The translations under genes were made by a program, and so were the position numbers. 64,000 nt of DNA, taken from contig NZ_DASZGI010000329.1 of assembly GCF_035938995.1 (NCBI RefSeq), positions 57,555 through 121,554 on the forward strand. Direction: 5' to 3'. Below are positions 50,821 through 59,176 of the stretch, piece after piece. The stretch's first letter is position 1. Each line of letters opens with the position of its first letter. Source of the stretch: DASZGI01 sp035938995 (lineage in GTDB: Bacteria > Actinomycetota > Actinomycetes > Streptomycetales > Catenulisporaceae). Under the pieces are notes generated by a model that saw only the letters and a program-made list of their open reading frames with translations, did not search any database and was not told the origin of the DNA.

Positions 50821-51678
50821 GTGATCTCGAACTCGCACGCGGGGGAGCGCTGGGTGGAGGACTCGTCCGAGCCCGAGATCCCGTTGCTTGGCGGGGACGT
50901 GACCGAGGGCGTCGTGCGCGTGGGAACGACCGTGCGTCGGCCGATGGGTCGCAACGCGCCGTTCATCCACGCCCTGTTGCAGCATCTTGAGACGGTTGGC
51001 TTCGACGGCGCGCCACGGTATCTGGGCGTGGACGCGGCTGGGCGCGAGGTGCTCACCTTCGTGGACGGCGAGGTCGCGGGACGGCCGTACCCGGCGTGGA
51101 TCGCCGACGAGCGCAGGCTCGCCTCCGTCGGTAGGCTGCTGCGACGCTACGACGACGCCGCGGTGAGCTTCGTCGAACCCGAAGACGTGACGTTCGTCCT
51201 GCCTTCGGACCCGCCCGAGTTGCCTCCGGCTCCTGCTCACGAGAGCGAGCTGATCGGGCACCTCGACGTCACGCCGGAAAACGTGGTCTTCCGTGACGCA
51301 GCGGCCTACGCGCTGATCGACTTCGACCTGGTGCGACCGGCGGCCCGTGTCGACGAGTTGTACAACGCGATGCTCTACTGGGCGCCGCTCAACGATCCGC
51401 GAGACGTCGACCCCATGCTCCGCGAACTCGACGCACCGAGGCGCTGCCGTATCCTCGCCGATGCCTACGGGATGTCCGACCGGGATCGGGGCAGACTCGT
51501 GGAGGTCGCGGTACTGCGCACCCGCCGCTCGTGGCATCTGATGAAGCACCGCGCCGAAGTGGATGGCGGCGGGTGGCAGCGCATGTGGGACGAGGGGGTG
51601 GGGGACGTGATCAAGCGGCGCGAGGCCTGGCTCGACCGCAACGGCGCTGCGATCGAGGCCGCTCTGACCGCAGCTTGA
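50821..51678 (+). CDS. Aminoglycoside-phosphotransferase-family kinase
   Basis: 285 residues. Kinase-like fold with catalytic loop LIGHLDVTPENVVF near 140 and metal-binding LIDFDLVRPAARVDELYNAM near 160. Such proteins phosphorylate aminoglycosides, choline, sugars or other small hydroxyl compounds; the substrate is not evident. GTG start. Confidence 0.8.
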   Translation: MISNSHAGERWVEDSSEPEIPLLGGDVTEGVVRVGTTVRRPMGRNAPFIHALLQHLETVGFDGAPRYLGVDAAGREVLTFVDGEVAGRPYPAWIADERRLASVGRLLRRYDDAAVSFVEPEDVTFVLPSDPPELPPAPAHESELIGHLDVTPENVVFRDAAAYALIDFDLVRPAARVDELYNAMLYWAPLNDPRDVDPMLRELDAPRRCRILADAYGMSDRDRGRLVEVAVLRTRRSWHLMKHRAEVDGGGWQRMWDEGVGDVIKRREAWLDRNGAAIEAALTAA

Positions 51679-51718
51679 CCTCGAACCTAAGCCACCGCGA
51701 TTGTGCCAGAGTGCTCTC

Positions 51719-52234
51719 ATGCTGATCGTGATGGCGGGCCTGCCCGGGGCCGGAAAGAGCACCGTCGCCGAACGACTCGGACGGACGCTGCCCGCGCCCG
51801 TGGTGTCGGTCGACCCCATCGAGGCGGCGATGTGGCGTGCGGGCGTGGCCCGTGACCAGCCCACCGGGTTAGCCGCCTATGTCGTGGCAGAGGCGGTGGC
51901 CGACGGCATGCTCGCGCTGGGCCAGGACGTGATCATCGACGCGGTCAACGCAGTCGAGCCGGCCCGCCGGCAATGGCGGAGCCTGGCAGAACGGCGCGGC
52001 GTACCGGTGGCGTTCATCGAAGTAGTCTGCTCCGACCCGCGGGTGCACCGCCAACGCTTGGAACATCGCTCCCGAGACGTCGAGGGCTTCGACGAGCCGA
52101 GCTGGCAAGCCGTCCAACAGCGACAGACCGAGTTCGAACCCTGGACCGAGTACCGGCTGGTACTCGACTCGATCGCCGACCTGGACTCGAATCTGGCAGA
52201 GGCCCTGGAATTCCTGTCGAAGTACGGGTCCTAA
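51719..52234 (+). CDS. P-loop kinase (AAA_33/zeta-like)
   Basis: 171 residues. Walker A MAGLPGAGKSTVAERLG at the start, DVIIDAVNAVEPARRQWRSL near 65 and the lid VHRQRLEHRSRDVEG near 108. Resembles small kinases acting on nucleosides, sugars or polynucleotides. ATG at 51719. It follows the phosphotransferase gene by 40 bases and may share its transcript. Confidence 0.8.
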   Translation: MLIVMAGLPGAGKSTVAERLGRTLPAPVVSVDPIEAAMWRAGVARDQPTGLAAYVVAEAVADGMLALGQDVIIDAVNAVEPARRQWRSLAERRGVPVAFIEVVCSDPRVHRQRLEHRSRDVEGFDEPSWQAVQQRQTEFEPWTEYRLVLDSIADLDSNLAEALEFLSKYGS

Positions 52235-52237
52235 TAG

Positions 52238-52308
52238 GGAGAGTGCATCGGACCGCGGAGCTGGACTCTGCGTCCAGCATTGCGCCGCGGACTTTGGCTT
52301 CACTCTCC
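52238..52308. terminator. Nested three-stem structure between convergent genes
   Basis: GGAGAGTG (52238-52245) pairs with CACTCTCC (52301-52308); inside it CCGCGG (52253-52258) pairs with 52285-52290; inside that CTGGAC (52261-52266) pairs with 52272-52277. The stack fills the gap between the P-loop kinase and the response-regulator gene. Probably a bidirectional terminator. Confidence 0.5.
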
Positions 52309-52322
52309 TCAGGGGCGTCGAG

Positions 52323-53108
52323 TCAGCTGCGTCGTTCGTCGCGGGTGCGGGGGCGGTTGCCTGGTATGACGAGGCCTGATTCGTAGGCGGCGATGACTGC
52401 CTGGGTTCGATCGCGCAGGCCGAGTTTGCTCAGGATCCTGCTTACGTGCGTCTTGACGGTCTCTTCGGTGACGACGAGGCGGGTGGCGATCTCCGGGTTG
52501 GACATGCCCTCGGCGACCAGGCGCAGGACCTGCGTCTCGCGGGGGGTGAGCGCGGCGAACGCCATCTCGGCGGTGGTGCCCGGAGCGGGGGTCGAGGTGC
52601 TGGCGCGCAGCTGGGCGAACTCGCTGATGAGGCGGCGCGTGACGGTGGGGGCGAGCAGCGCGTTTCCGGCCGCCACCACCCTTACCGCATCGAAGAGTCG
52701 TTCTGCCGTGACGTCTTTGAGTAGGAAGCCGCTGGCGCCGGCGCGGAGCGCGTCGTAGACGTATTCGTCGAGGTCGAAGGTCGTCAGGATGAGGACGCGC
52801 GGCCTCGTGTGCGTGTGGGTGTCCGTGTCCTGGCTCGCATCCTTGCTCGTGTTCGTGCCCGAGCGCGGGGCGGGCTCCAGCAGTTGCCTGGTGGCCTCAA
52901 TGCCGTCGGTCTCCGGCATCCGCACGTCCATGAGGATCACGTCGGGGTGTGCGTTTCGGCAGAGTTTGATCGCCTCAGCGCCGTTGCTCGCCGTGCCGAC
53001 GACGGTGAAGTCCGGCTGGGTGTCGAGCAGTGCGGAGTAGCCGGTGCGCACCACTTGGTGGTCGTCTGCGATGACGACGCGGATCGGGGTCGGTGTGCTG
53101 CTGCTCAT
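52323..53108 (-). CDS. NarL/FixJ-type response regulator
   Basis: 261 residues. Receiver domain with acidic DD at 15-16, phospho-acceptor Asp61 in VILMDVRMPE and Lys in GFLLKDV; LuxR helix-turn-helix near 190-250 (LTPRETQVLRLVAEGMSNPE, VTEETVKTHVSRILSKLG). Odd: a ~20-residue Asp/Thr/His-rich insertion (TNTSKDASQDTDTHTHT) lies between alpha-3 and beta-4 of the receiver, encoded by a GTGT-rich stretch. Its ATG overlaps the kinase stop. Confidence 0.92.
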   Translation of the reverse strand: MSSSTPTPIRVVIADDHQVVRTGYSALLDTQPDFTVVGTASNGAEAIKLCRNAHPDVILMDVRMPETDGIEATRQLLEPAPRSGTNTSKDASQDTDTHTHTRPRVLILTTFDLDEYVYDALRAGASGFLLKDVTAERLFDAVRVVAAGNALLAPTVTRRLISEFAQLRASTSTPAPGTTAEMAFAALTPRETQVLRLVAEGMSNPEIATRLVVTEETVKTHVSRILSKLGLRDRTQAVIAAYESGLVIPGNRPRTRDERRS

Positions 53109-54427
53109 GCGATGCCCTCTGCCTTAGCGGGCAGGGTGGCCTCGACGAGGTAGCCGCCTAGGTCTGCCGGGCCGGTGCGAAGGCGTCCGCCGACGGCCGC
53201 GGCGCGCTCGCGCATTCCGAGCAGACCGTGGCCGCCTACCGGTGCCATGGCAGGGGCTCCCGGTCCGTTGTCGCGCACGCGCAGGCGGAGCGTGTCGGGG
53301 TCATAGTGCAGTTCCACGTCGACGGCGGTGCCTGGGGCGTGGCGGCGTGCATTGGTCAGGGCCTCCTGGATGATGCGGTAGGCGGCGAGCTCGACGCCGG
53401 GGTCGAGGGCGGCGGGGGAGCCGGAGATGATCAGGCGCACCCCGGTTCCCGATGCGCTCCTGGCCTCGTCGAGCAGTTCATTGAGCTGCTCCAGGCCAGG
53501 CTGGGGCCGACGTTTGGCGGTTGGCTCGTCGATGGGTTGGCGGGTGGGCGCCGTGTCGCGGGCGTCCTCACGCAGGACGCCGAGCAGGCGCCGCATCTCG
53601 GTGAGCGCGGCGCGCGCGGTGTCGCCGATCTCCAGCAGCCGGCGCGCCCCGGTGTCGGGCATTCCGGGAGTGGCCACTCGGGCCGTCTCGGCTTGGACCG
53701 CGATCATCGAGATGTGGTGGGCGACGACGTCGTGCAGTTCGCGGGCGATGCGGGCGCGTTCGCCGCGGGCGGTGTGCTCGAGCAGGGTGGTGGCGATGGC
53801 CTCCTGCGCCGCGCTGTGCGCGAGGGTTTCGCTGAGCGCGCGCCGCGCCAGCCCGGTGAGGGCTGCCGCGGGGGCCAACGACGCCATCAGGACGGTCAGC
53901 ACGCCCGCTTCGGAGCTGGGCGGGTTCGGGGCGGCGAGTGCGATCACCAGGAAGGGGAGGCCGAGGCCTGGTGCCAGCAGCCGCGATCCGGTCAGCCCGA
54001 GCCGGTACAGCGCGATGATTTGCCCGCAGCAACCGGCGAGGGTGAGGGTGTGGAAGAGCCCGACGGAGAGCAGGTTCGCCGCACAGACGACGACGGCGGC
54101 CGTGGTCGGGGGTAAGACCGCAGGCGTCAGGGTTGCCGCCAGCGCGAACACGTAGACGAGGATCACGCCCTGAGGACTCACTGCGGTGTTCCCGATTTGG
54201 AGCACCTGGTTCGGCGTGTTCGGGCCTTGGCCTGGGCTTAGCCCGGCACGCATCGTGCTCGTCACGGTTGTGCGTGTGGCGAGTTCGAGCAGCGCGGCGA
54301 GCCCCAGAAGCACTGCGGCGAGGAAAGGCATCCGTGGAGCGGTGACCAGGCCGCGGCCTGTCTGCTCCCATCGGGAACGCCGAACTCCCGCTGCGCTCAC
54401 TTGGCTCCTTAGCTCGTGTGCCGTCAA
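53105..54427 (-). CDS. NarL-group sensor histidine kinase
   Basis: 440 residues. About five membrane segments in 35-205 without a clear large sensor domain, then HisKA_3 dimerisation with the phosphorylated His in RARIARELHDVVAHHISMIA near 233 and a C-terminal HATPase (AAYRIIQEALTNARRHAPGT, DNGPGAPAM, GLLGMRERAAAVGG). Phosphorylates the partner regulator, whose ATG overlaps its stop (53105-53108). Divergent from an ABC exporter that it probably controls. Confidence 0.92.
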   Translation of the reverse strand: MTAHELRSQVSAAGVRRSRWEQTGRGLVTAPRMPFLAAVLLGLAALLELATRTTVTSTMRAGLSPGQGPNTPNQVLQIGNTAVSPQGVILVYVFALAATLTPAVLPPTTAAVVVCAANLLSVGLFHTLTLAGCCGQIIALYRLGLTGSRLLAPGLGLPFLVIALAAPNPPSSEAGVLTVLMASLAPAAALTGLARRALSETLAHSAAQEAIATTLLEHTARGERARIARELHDVVAHHISMIAVQAETARVATPGMPDTGARRLLEIGDTARAALTEMRRLLGVLREDARDTAPTRQPIDEPTAKRRPQPGLEQLNELLDEARSASGTGVRLIISGSPAALDPGVELAAYRIIQEALTNARRHAPGTAVDVELHYDPDTLRLRVRDNGPGAPAMAPVGGHGLLGMRERAAAVGGRLRTGPADLGGYLVEATLPAKAEGIA

Positions 54428-54612
54428 ATCTCACCCGTGATCCGCCATGGCTATTGTCGGCGCTGGTGGGCGCCTTGCCATCCCTGCTGGAAGCGACGCG
54501 TCCGTCCCTCGTGCGGGGGAGGGCCGGCCGTCGCCGTCCCTCGCGTGAGCTACGGCGATGACTGCTCTGTGGCGTGACGATCCGGGCACGACCTGGCGCC
54601 TAGCCTGCGGGC

Positions 54613-55557
54613 ATGGAAGCAACCATCGAAGTGAGCGGCCTGCGCAAGCGGTTCGGGCCGACCACGGCTCTGGACGGGATGTCCTTCACCGTCGAGCCGG
54701 GGCAGGTCACCGGGTTCGTCGGCCCGAACGGCGCCGGCAAGTCCACCACCATGCGGGTGATCCTCGGTCTCGACGCCGCGGACGAGGGCACCGCGCTGAT
54801 CGGCGGACGGCCCTATCGCGATCTGCGCCACCCGCTAAGCCACGTCGGATCGCTTTTGGACGCCGCTGCGCTGCAGCCGAGCCGTACCGCCCGCAACCAT
54901 CTGCTCTGGCTCGCTCACTCCCAGGGTCTGTCGGCGCGCAGGGTGGACGAGGTCGTCGAGCAGGCCGGCCTCGGCACGGTGATCCGCCGCAAGGCCGGTG
55001 GCTACTCCCTAGGCATGCGTCAGCGCTTAGGCATCGCCGCGGCACTGCTCGGCGACCCGCCCGTGCTCATGCTCGACGAGCCGTTCAACGGCATGGATCC
55101 CGAAGGCATTGTGTGGGTGCGCGGCTTCCTGAGATCGCTGGCCGCGCAAGGCCGGGCGGTGCTGGTCTCCAGCCATCTGATGAGCGAACTGGAGGACGCC
55201 GCGGACCACCTGGTCGTGGTCGGGCGCGGCAAAGTCATCGCCGATGCCGGCGTCGCGGACCTGATCGCAGCAGCGTCCGGCGACCGGGTCACCGTGCGCA
55301 CCACCGCGCGCACACCGGCGATGACGGCCCTGGCGAACGCGGGGGCGACGGTCGCGGTCACCGGACCCGACACGCTGACGGTGTCCGGGCTCGCCGCACA
55401 AGACGTCGTCACGCACCTGAACTCGAGCGCGGTGCCCTTCTCCGAGATCTCGGCACATCGCGCGACGCTGGAAGAGGCCTACATGGAGCTGACCCGCGAA
55501 GCTGTCGAGTTCCGCGCGGCGACGGTCGGCGAGGGCGCCGAGGAGGTGTCCCGGTGA
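54613..55557 (+). CDS. ABC exporter ATPase
   Basis: 314 residues. Walker A VGPNGAGKSTTMRVI near 37, degenerate signature SLGMRQRLGIA near 133, Walker B VLMLDEPFNGMDPEG near 153, and the C-terminal accessory region ending LEEAYMELT. Family drives ABC-2 exporters for drugs or lipids. The GTGA overlap with the permease gene shows coupling. The -10-like TAGCCT ends 6 bases before the ATG, so the mRNA could be leaderless. Confidence 0.9.
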   Translation: MEATIEVSGLRKRFGPTTALDGMSFTVEPGQVTGFVGPNGAGKSTTMRVILGLDAADEGTALIGGRPYRDLRHPLSHVGSLLDAAALQPSRTARNHLLWLAHSQGLSARRVDEVVEQAGLGTVIRRKAGGYSLGMRQRLGIAAALLGDPPVLMLDEPFNGMDPEGIVWVRGFLRSLAAQGRAVLVSSHLMSELEDAADHLVVVGRGKVIADAGVADLIAAASGDRVTVRTTARTPAMTALANAGATVAVTGPDTLTVSGLAAQDVVTHLNSSAVPFSEISAHRATLEEAYMELTREAVEFRAATVGEGAEEVSR

Positions 55558-57167
55558 GCACGACCACGGTCACCCCCTACCGCTCCGCCGTGCACGTCGG
55601 GCGCGACGGGTTCGCGCAGTTGCTGCGAGCCGAATGGACCAAGGTTCGAACCGTCCGTGGTTGGAGCATCGGGCTCGTCCTCGCGGCGTTGCTCACGGTG
55701 CTTTTCGGGGTCCTGGCCGCGGTGGGCGGTCAAATCTCGTGTGGTGGCGGCCCGGACGGGTCGGGCTCGAAGAGCGGCGCAGCCTGTCGTCAGGTTCCGC
55801 CGCTGGGACCGGACGGGGAGGCCGTGTCCGACAGCTTCTACTTCGCGCACCAGACCTTGGCCGGAGACGGGAGCATCACCGCCCGGGTGACCTCCCTCAC
55901 CGGTCTGTACTCCACGCACGGTGGCATCGAGGTGGACGCGGGCACCGCGGGGATGACCCCTGGCACCCAGCCGTGGTCCAAGGCCGGGATCATCGTCAAG
56001 GAGAACACGACGCAGGGCTCGCCGTATGCGGCGATGATGACGACGGGTAGCAACGGTGTGCGGATGCAGTACAACTACACCCGCGACATCGCCGGTGAGC
56101 CTGGTATGGCCTCAGCGGCCTCTCCGCAGTGGCTGCGGTTGACCCGCTCCGGCGACACAGTCACCGGCTACGACTCGGTGGACGGGGTTCACTGGACCGA
56201 GGTCGGGACCGCGGTTCTGCCTGGAGCGTCTTCGACCGTGCAGGTCGGGATGTTCGCGGCAGCGCCGAACTACACGGTCACGAGCCAGGGGTTCGGCACC
56301 GCCAGCGCGGTCGGCGGCCCGACCCTGACCACCGGCACGTTCGACGACGTCTCGCTCCAGGGCGCGTCGGCCGCCGGGACCTGGACCGGCACGGCCATCG
56401 GAAGCGACAGCCCGCGGGGCCAGTTGTTGGCGCAGGCCGAACAGGTTCAGCAGTCTGACGGTGCGTTCAGCCTGACCGGGACCGGCGACATCGCGCCCGC
56501 GTCCGGCCAGGGCTCGGGACGGCCTGTCGAGCAGAGCCTGGTCGGCGCGTTCGCCGGGCTGATCGCGATCATCGTCGTGGCCGCGATGTTCGTCACGGCC
56601 GAGTATCGGCGGGGTCTGATCCGCCTGACCCTGGCCGCGAGCCCCAGGCGCGGCCGGGTGCTGGCGGCGAAGGTCGTCGTGATCGGCGTAGTCGCCTTCG
56701 TGGTCGGGCTCGTCGCGGCCGCCGTCGCGCTCCCGCTCGGCGACCATCTGGCCTACAACCACGGCAGCTACCTCCTGCCGGTCTCGTCCCTCACGAAGGC
56801 GCGGCTGATCGTGGGCACTGCGGCCCTCTTCGCCGTCGTCGCCGTGCTCGCGGTGGCCGTGGGCACCCTGCTACGGCGCAGCGCCGCGACGGTCACCCTC
56901 GTGATCGTGGCGATCGTGCTGCCCTACATACTCGCGGTCGCGTCCGTGCTGCCTTCAGGCGTCGCGGAATGGCTTACCCGGCTCACCCCGGCCGCCGCGT
57001 TCGCGATCCAGCAGAGCCTGGTCGCCTATCCGCAGGTCACGGCAAACTACACGCCCGCAAACGGCTACTTCCCGCTCTCCCCATGGGCAGGCTTCGCGGT
57101 GCTGTGTGCCTATGCGGCACTTGCTCTAGGGCTGGCGGTCTACCAATTGCGTCGGCGGGACGCGTGA
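55554..57167 (+). CDS. ABC-2 permease with inserted lectin-like ectodomain
   Basis: 537 residues. Membrane segment 1 at about 35-57 (GWSIGLVLAALLTVLFGVLA), then an extracytoplasmic domain of about 240 residues, then five to six membrane segments (LVGAFAGLIAIIVVAAMFVT, onward). The ectodomain (GDGSITARVTSLTGLYSTHG, PWSKAGIIVKENTTQGSPYA, WLRLTRSGDTVTGYDSVDGV) looks like the concanavalin/laminin-G-type fold of DUF1349-like proteins, which often bind carbohydrate. Such an insert is unusual for an exporter permease; it may sense or gather extracellular ligand. Confidence 0.82.
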   Translation: MSTTTVTPYRSAVHVGRDGFAQLLRAEWTKVRTVRGWSIGLVLAALLTVLFGVLAAVGGQISCGGGPDGSGSKSGAACRQVPPLGPDGEAVSDSFYFAHQTLAGDGSITARVTSLTGLYSTHGGIEVDAGTAGMTPGTQPWSKAGIIVKENTTQGSPYAAMMTTGSNGVRMQYNYTRDIAGEPGMASAASPQWLRLTRSGDTVTGYDSVDGVHWTEVGTAVLPGASSTVQVGMFAAAPNYTVTSQGFGTASAVGGPTLTTGTFDDVSLQGASAAGTWTGTAIGSDSPRGQLLAQAEQVQQSDGAFSLTGTGDIAPASGQGSGRPVEQSLVGAFAGLIAIIVVAAMFVTAEYRRGLIRLTLAASPRRGRVLAAKVVVIGVVAFVVGLVAAAVALPLGDHLAYNHGSYLLPVSSLTKARLIVGTAALFAVVAVLAVAVGTLLRRSAATVTLVIVAIVLPYILAVASVLPSGVAEWLTRLTPAAAFAIQQSLVAYPQVTANYTPANGYFPLSPWAGFAVLCAYAALALGLAVYQLRRRDA

Positions 57168-58045
57168 GCCGGGCCATGAGCCAGGCGCCGTCTGTCGAGC
57201 CGCGAGCACTGACGACGTCGACACGGCGCGCGGATCTTGACCGAGAACCGTGCGCCGGACGGACACGCTGGCGGGAGACACTGCACGCAGAGTGGACCAA
57301 GCTGCGTACCCTGCCCGGCACGATCTGGCTGGTGCTGGCCATCACTGTGCTGACGCTCGCAGTGAGCGCGGCGGCGTCCTCCTCTGTCACCTGCCCGACC
57401 GTCGACTGCAACCAGGACCCTGGCAAGATCAGCCTCGCCGGCGTCGAGCTCGGCCAAGCGGTCGCGGCGATCCTGGCTGTCCTCGCGGTCAGTGGCGAAT
57501 ACAGCACCGGGATGATCCGTGTCACCTTCACGGCGATGCCGCGCCGCACGACAGTGCTGGCTGCGAAGGCAGCGTTGGTCAGTGGCTTTACGCTGATTGC
57601 GGGTTCGGTCGCGGTGCTCGGATCTGTGCTCGTCGCACGGCTTGTCATGCCAGGCCACGGCTTCACCGCAGCACACGGATATCGGCTGCTCTCGCCCACC
57701 GACGGCGCCGTGCTCCGCGCCGCCGCGGGTTCGGTTCTCTACCTCGCGTTGATCGCGTTGCTCAGCCTCGGCATCGCAGCACTCGTACGGGACTCCGCCG
57801 TGGCCATCGGGCTCGTGCTCGGCCTGCTCTACCTTTCGCCGATCATCGCCGGAGTCGTCACCGACCCGCACTGGCACAGCCGCATCGAGCGCTACGCACC
57901 GATGAGCGCCGGTCTTGCCATCCAGGCCACGAGGAACCTCGCGGCGCTACCGATCGGCCCCTGGGAAGGCCTCGGCGTTCTCGCCGCCTGGGCCGCCGCA
58001 GCACTCCTCACCGGCGGCGCTGTTCTCCGCCTGCGGGATGCGTGA
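57164..58045 (+). CDS. Second ABC-2 permease of the exporter
   Basis: 293 residues: about 50 polar residues, then six membrane segments starting LPGTIWLVLAITVLTLAVSA, with GEYSTGMIRVTFTAMPRRTT between the second and third. The GTG at 57164 overlaps the stop of the first permease. With the ATPase it makes a three-gene exporter; no substrate can be assigned. Confidence 0.85.
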   Translation: MSRAMSQAPSVEPRALTTSTRRADLDREPCAGRTRWRETLHAEWTKLRTLPGTIWLVLAITVLTLAVSAAASSSVTCPTVDCNQDPGKISLAGVELGQAVAAILAVLAVSGEYSTGMIRVTFTAMPRRTTVLAAKAALVSGFTLIAGSVAVLGSVLVARLVMPGHGFTAAHGYRLLSPTDGAVLRAAAGSVLYLALIALLSLGIAALVRDSAVAIGLVLGLLYLSPIIAGVVTDPHWHSRIERYAPMSAGLAIQATRNLAALPIGPWEGLGVLAAWAAAALLTGGAVLRLRDA

Positions 58046-58071
58046 GGCGGGCGGGCGCACTCCACGACGTA

Positions 58072-58107
58072 TGCCGCTGGTGATGCGCAGGGGCATCACC
58101 AGCGGCA
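58072..58107. terminator. Perfect 15-bp hairpin between convergent exporters
   Basis: TGCCGCTGGTGATGC (58072-58086) pairs exactly with 58093-58107 over the loop GCAGGG. It lies between the convergent permease genes and can serve both transcripts. Confidence 0.8.
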
Positions 58108-58132
58108 ACGTCCGGGGTTGACCGGTTTGCCG

Positions 58133-59176
58133 TTATCCGCGAAGTCGGCGGACGCGCCAGAAGCAGGCGGCGGCGAGCAGTGCGGCCAGGACGGCGTAAA
58201 CGGCTGTCTCGAGCCACTGCAGCGGCCAGTAGCGGCCGGCGGGCTGGTAGGTGATGTCGACGTGCAGGTCGAGTGGCGCGAGGCAGGTCCCGAGGGAGCC
58301 GAACCCCGATGATGCGCCCTTGAACGCGGGCGGGCCTTGGGCGAGCATCTGGCTCCAGCAGTTGAGGATCTCGCTGGTCTGGATCGGTTGGCCGGCGCTG
58401 TTGAGGGCCGGGGTCTGAGACAGGGCCCAGGCGCCCGGCGGCGCGGGCAGGTCGATGGTGACGGGGCCGGTCACCGCTTCGGAGCGGTCGAACCTCTCGG
58501 CCTGACTCATAGTGGTCTGGTTGATCGGTACGGTGGTCGTCGTCGCGGGCAGCAGGTTCGGCCGGACGGCCGCGGTCATCAGGACCTGGACCGCGATGAA
58601 GACCGCGAGGGTGGCGGCCATGGCGGGCACGGTGCGCCGGAGCAGCAGTCCGAGCGTGACCCCGAGCGCGAAGGCGAAGACGGCATAGCCGAGCGGCGCG
58701 ATGTCGCGGGCGTTGAAGGCCCTGGTGCCCCACCGGTTGCCCGCGATGGTGTCGAGCGGGCTGGCCCACCAGGTGATCAGGAGGCTGAGCAGGCCGGCGG
58801 TCACGACGGACACGAGCGCGAGGGCGGCGAGCTTGACCGCGAGCCAGCGGGTGCGGGTCACGGACTGGTTCCAGACCATGTGATGGGTGCCGCGCTCGAG
58901 TTCCCCGGCGATCAGCGGGGCGCCCCAGAAGATCCCGATCAGGGCCGGCGCGGCCATCACGAAGAATTCGGCGAGAAACTGCGGGCCGCTGTACTGGTCT
59001 TGGAGCGCGTTCAGCAGCCCGAGGCAGCTGTTCTGCGGCTGACAGCTGGCCAGGTCGGTGGTGTAGGAGTGCCGCAGCTGCGTCCCCGTGATCAGCAGGT
59101 AGACAGCTGCTGCGGCGAGGATGGCCACGACCGCAAAGGTCTGGGTGCGAAACTGACGCCAGGTCAGCCAGATCAT
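58133..59176 (-). CDS. ABC-2 membrane subunit (GntR-controlled exporter)
   Basis: 347 residues. Starts MIWLTWRQFRTQTFAVVAIL, has about six membrane segments, GELERGTHHMVWNQSVTRTR in a cytoplasmic loop, and a ~110-residue extracytoplasmic loop before the last segment. Typical partner of YtrA-type GntR systems. Its ATG overlaps the stop of the ATPase gene (59173-59176). Confidence 0.85.
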   Translation of the reverse strand: MIWLTWRQFRTQTFAVVAILAAAAVYLLITGTQLRHSYTTDLASCQPQNSCLGLLNALQDQYSGPQFLAEFFVMAAPALIGIFWGAPLIAGELERGTHHMVWNQSVTRTRWLAVKLAALALVSVVTAGLLSLLITWWASPLDTIAGNRWGTRAFNARDIAPLGYAVFAFALGVTLGLLLRRTVPAMAATLAVFIAVQVLMTAAVRPNLLPATTTTVPINQTTMSQAERFDRSEAVTGPVTIDLPAPPGAWALSQTPALNSAGQPIQTSEILNCWSQMLAQGPPAFKGASSGFGSLGTCLAPLDLHVDITYQPAGRYWPLQWLETAVYAVLAALLAAACFWRVRRLRG

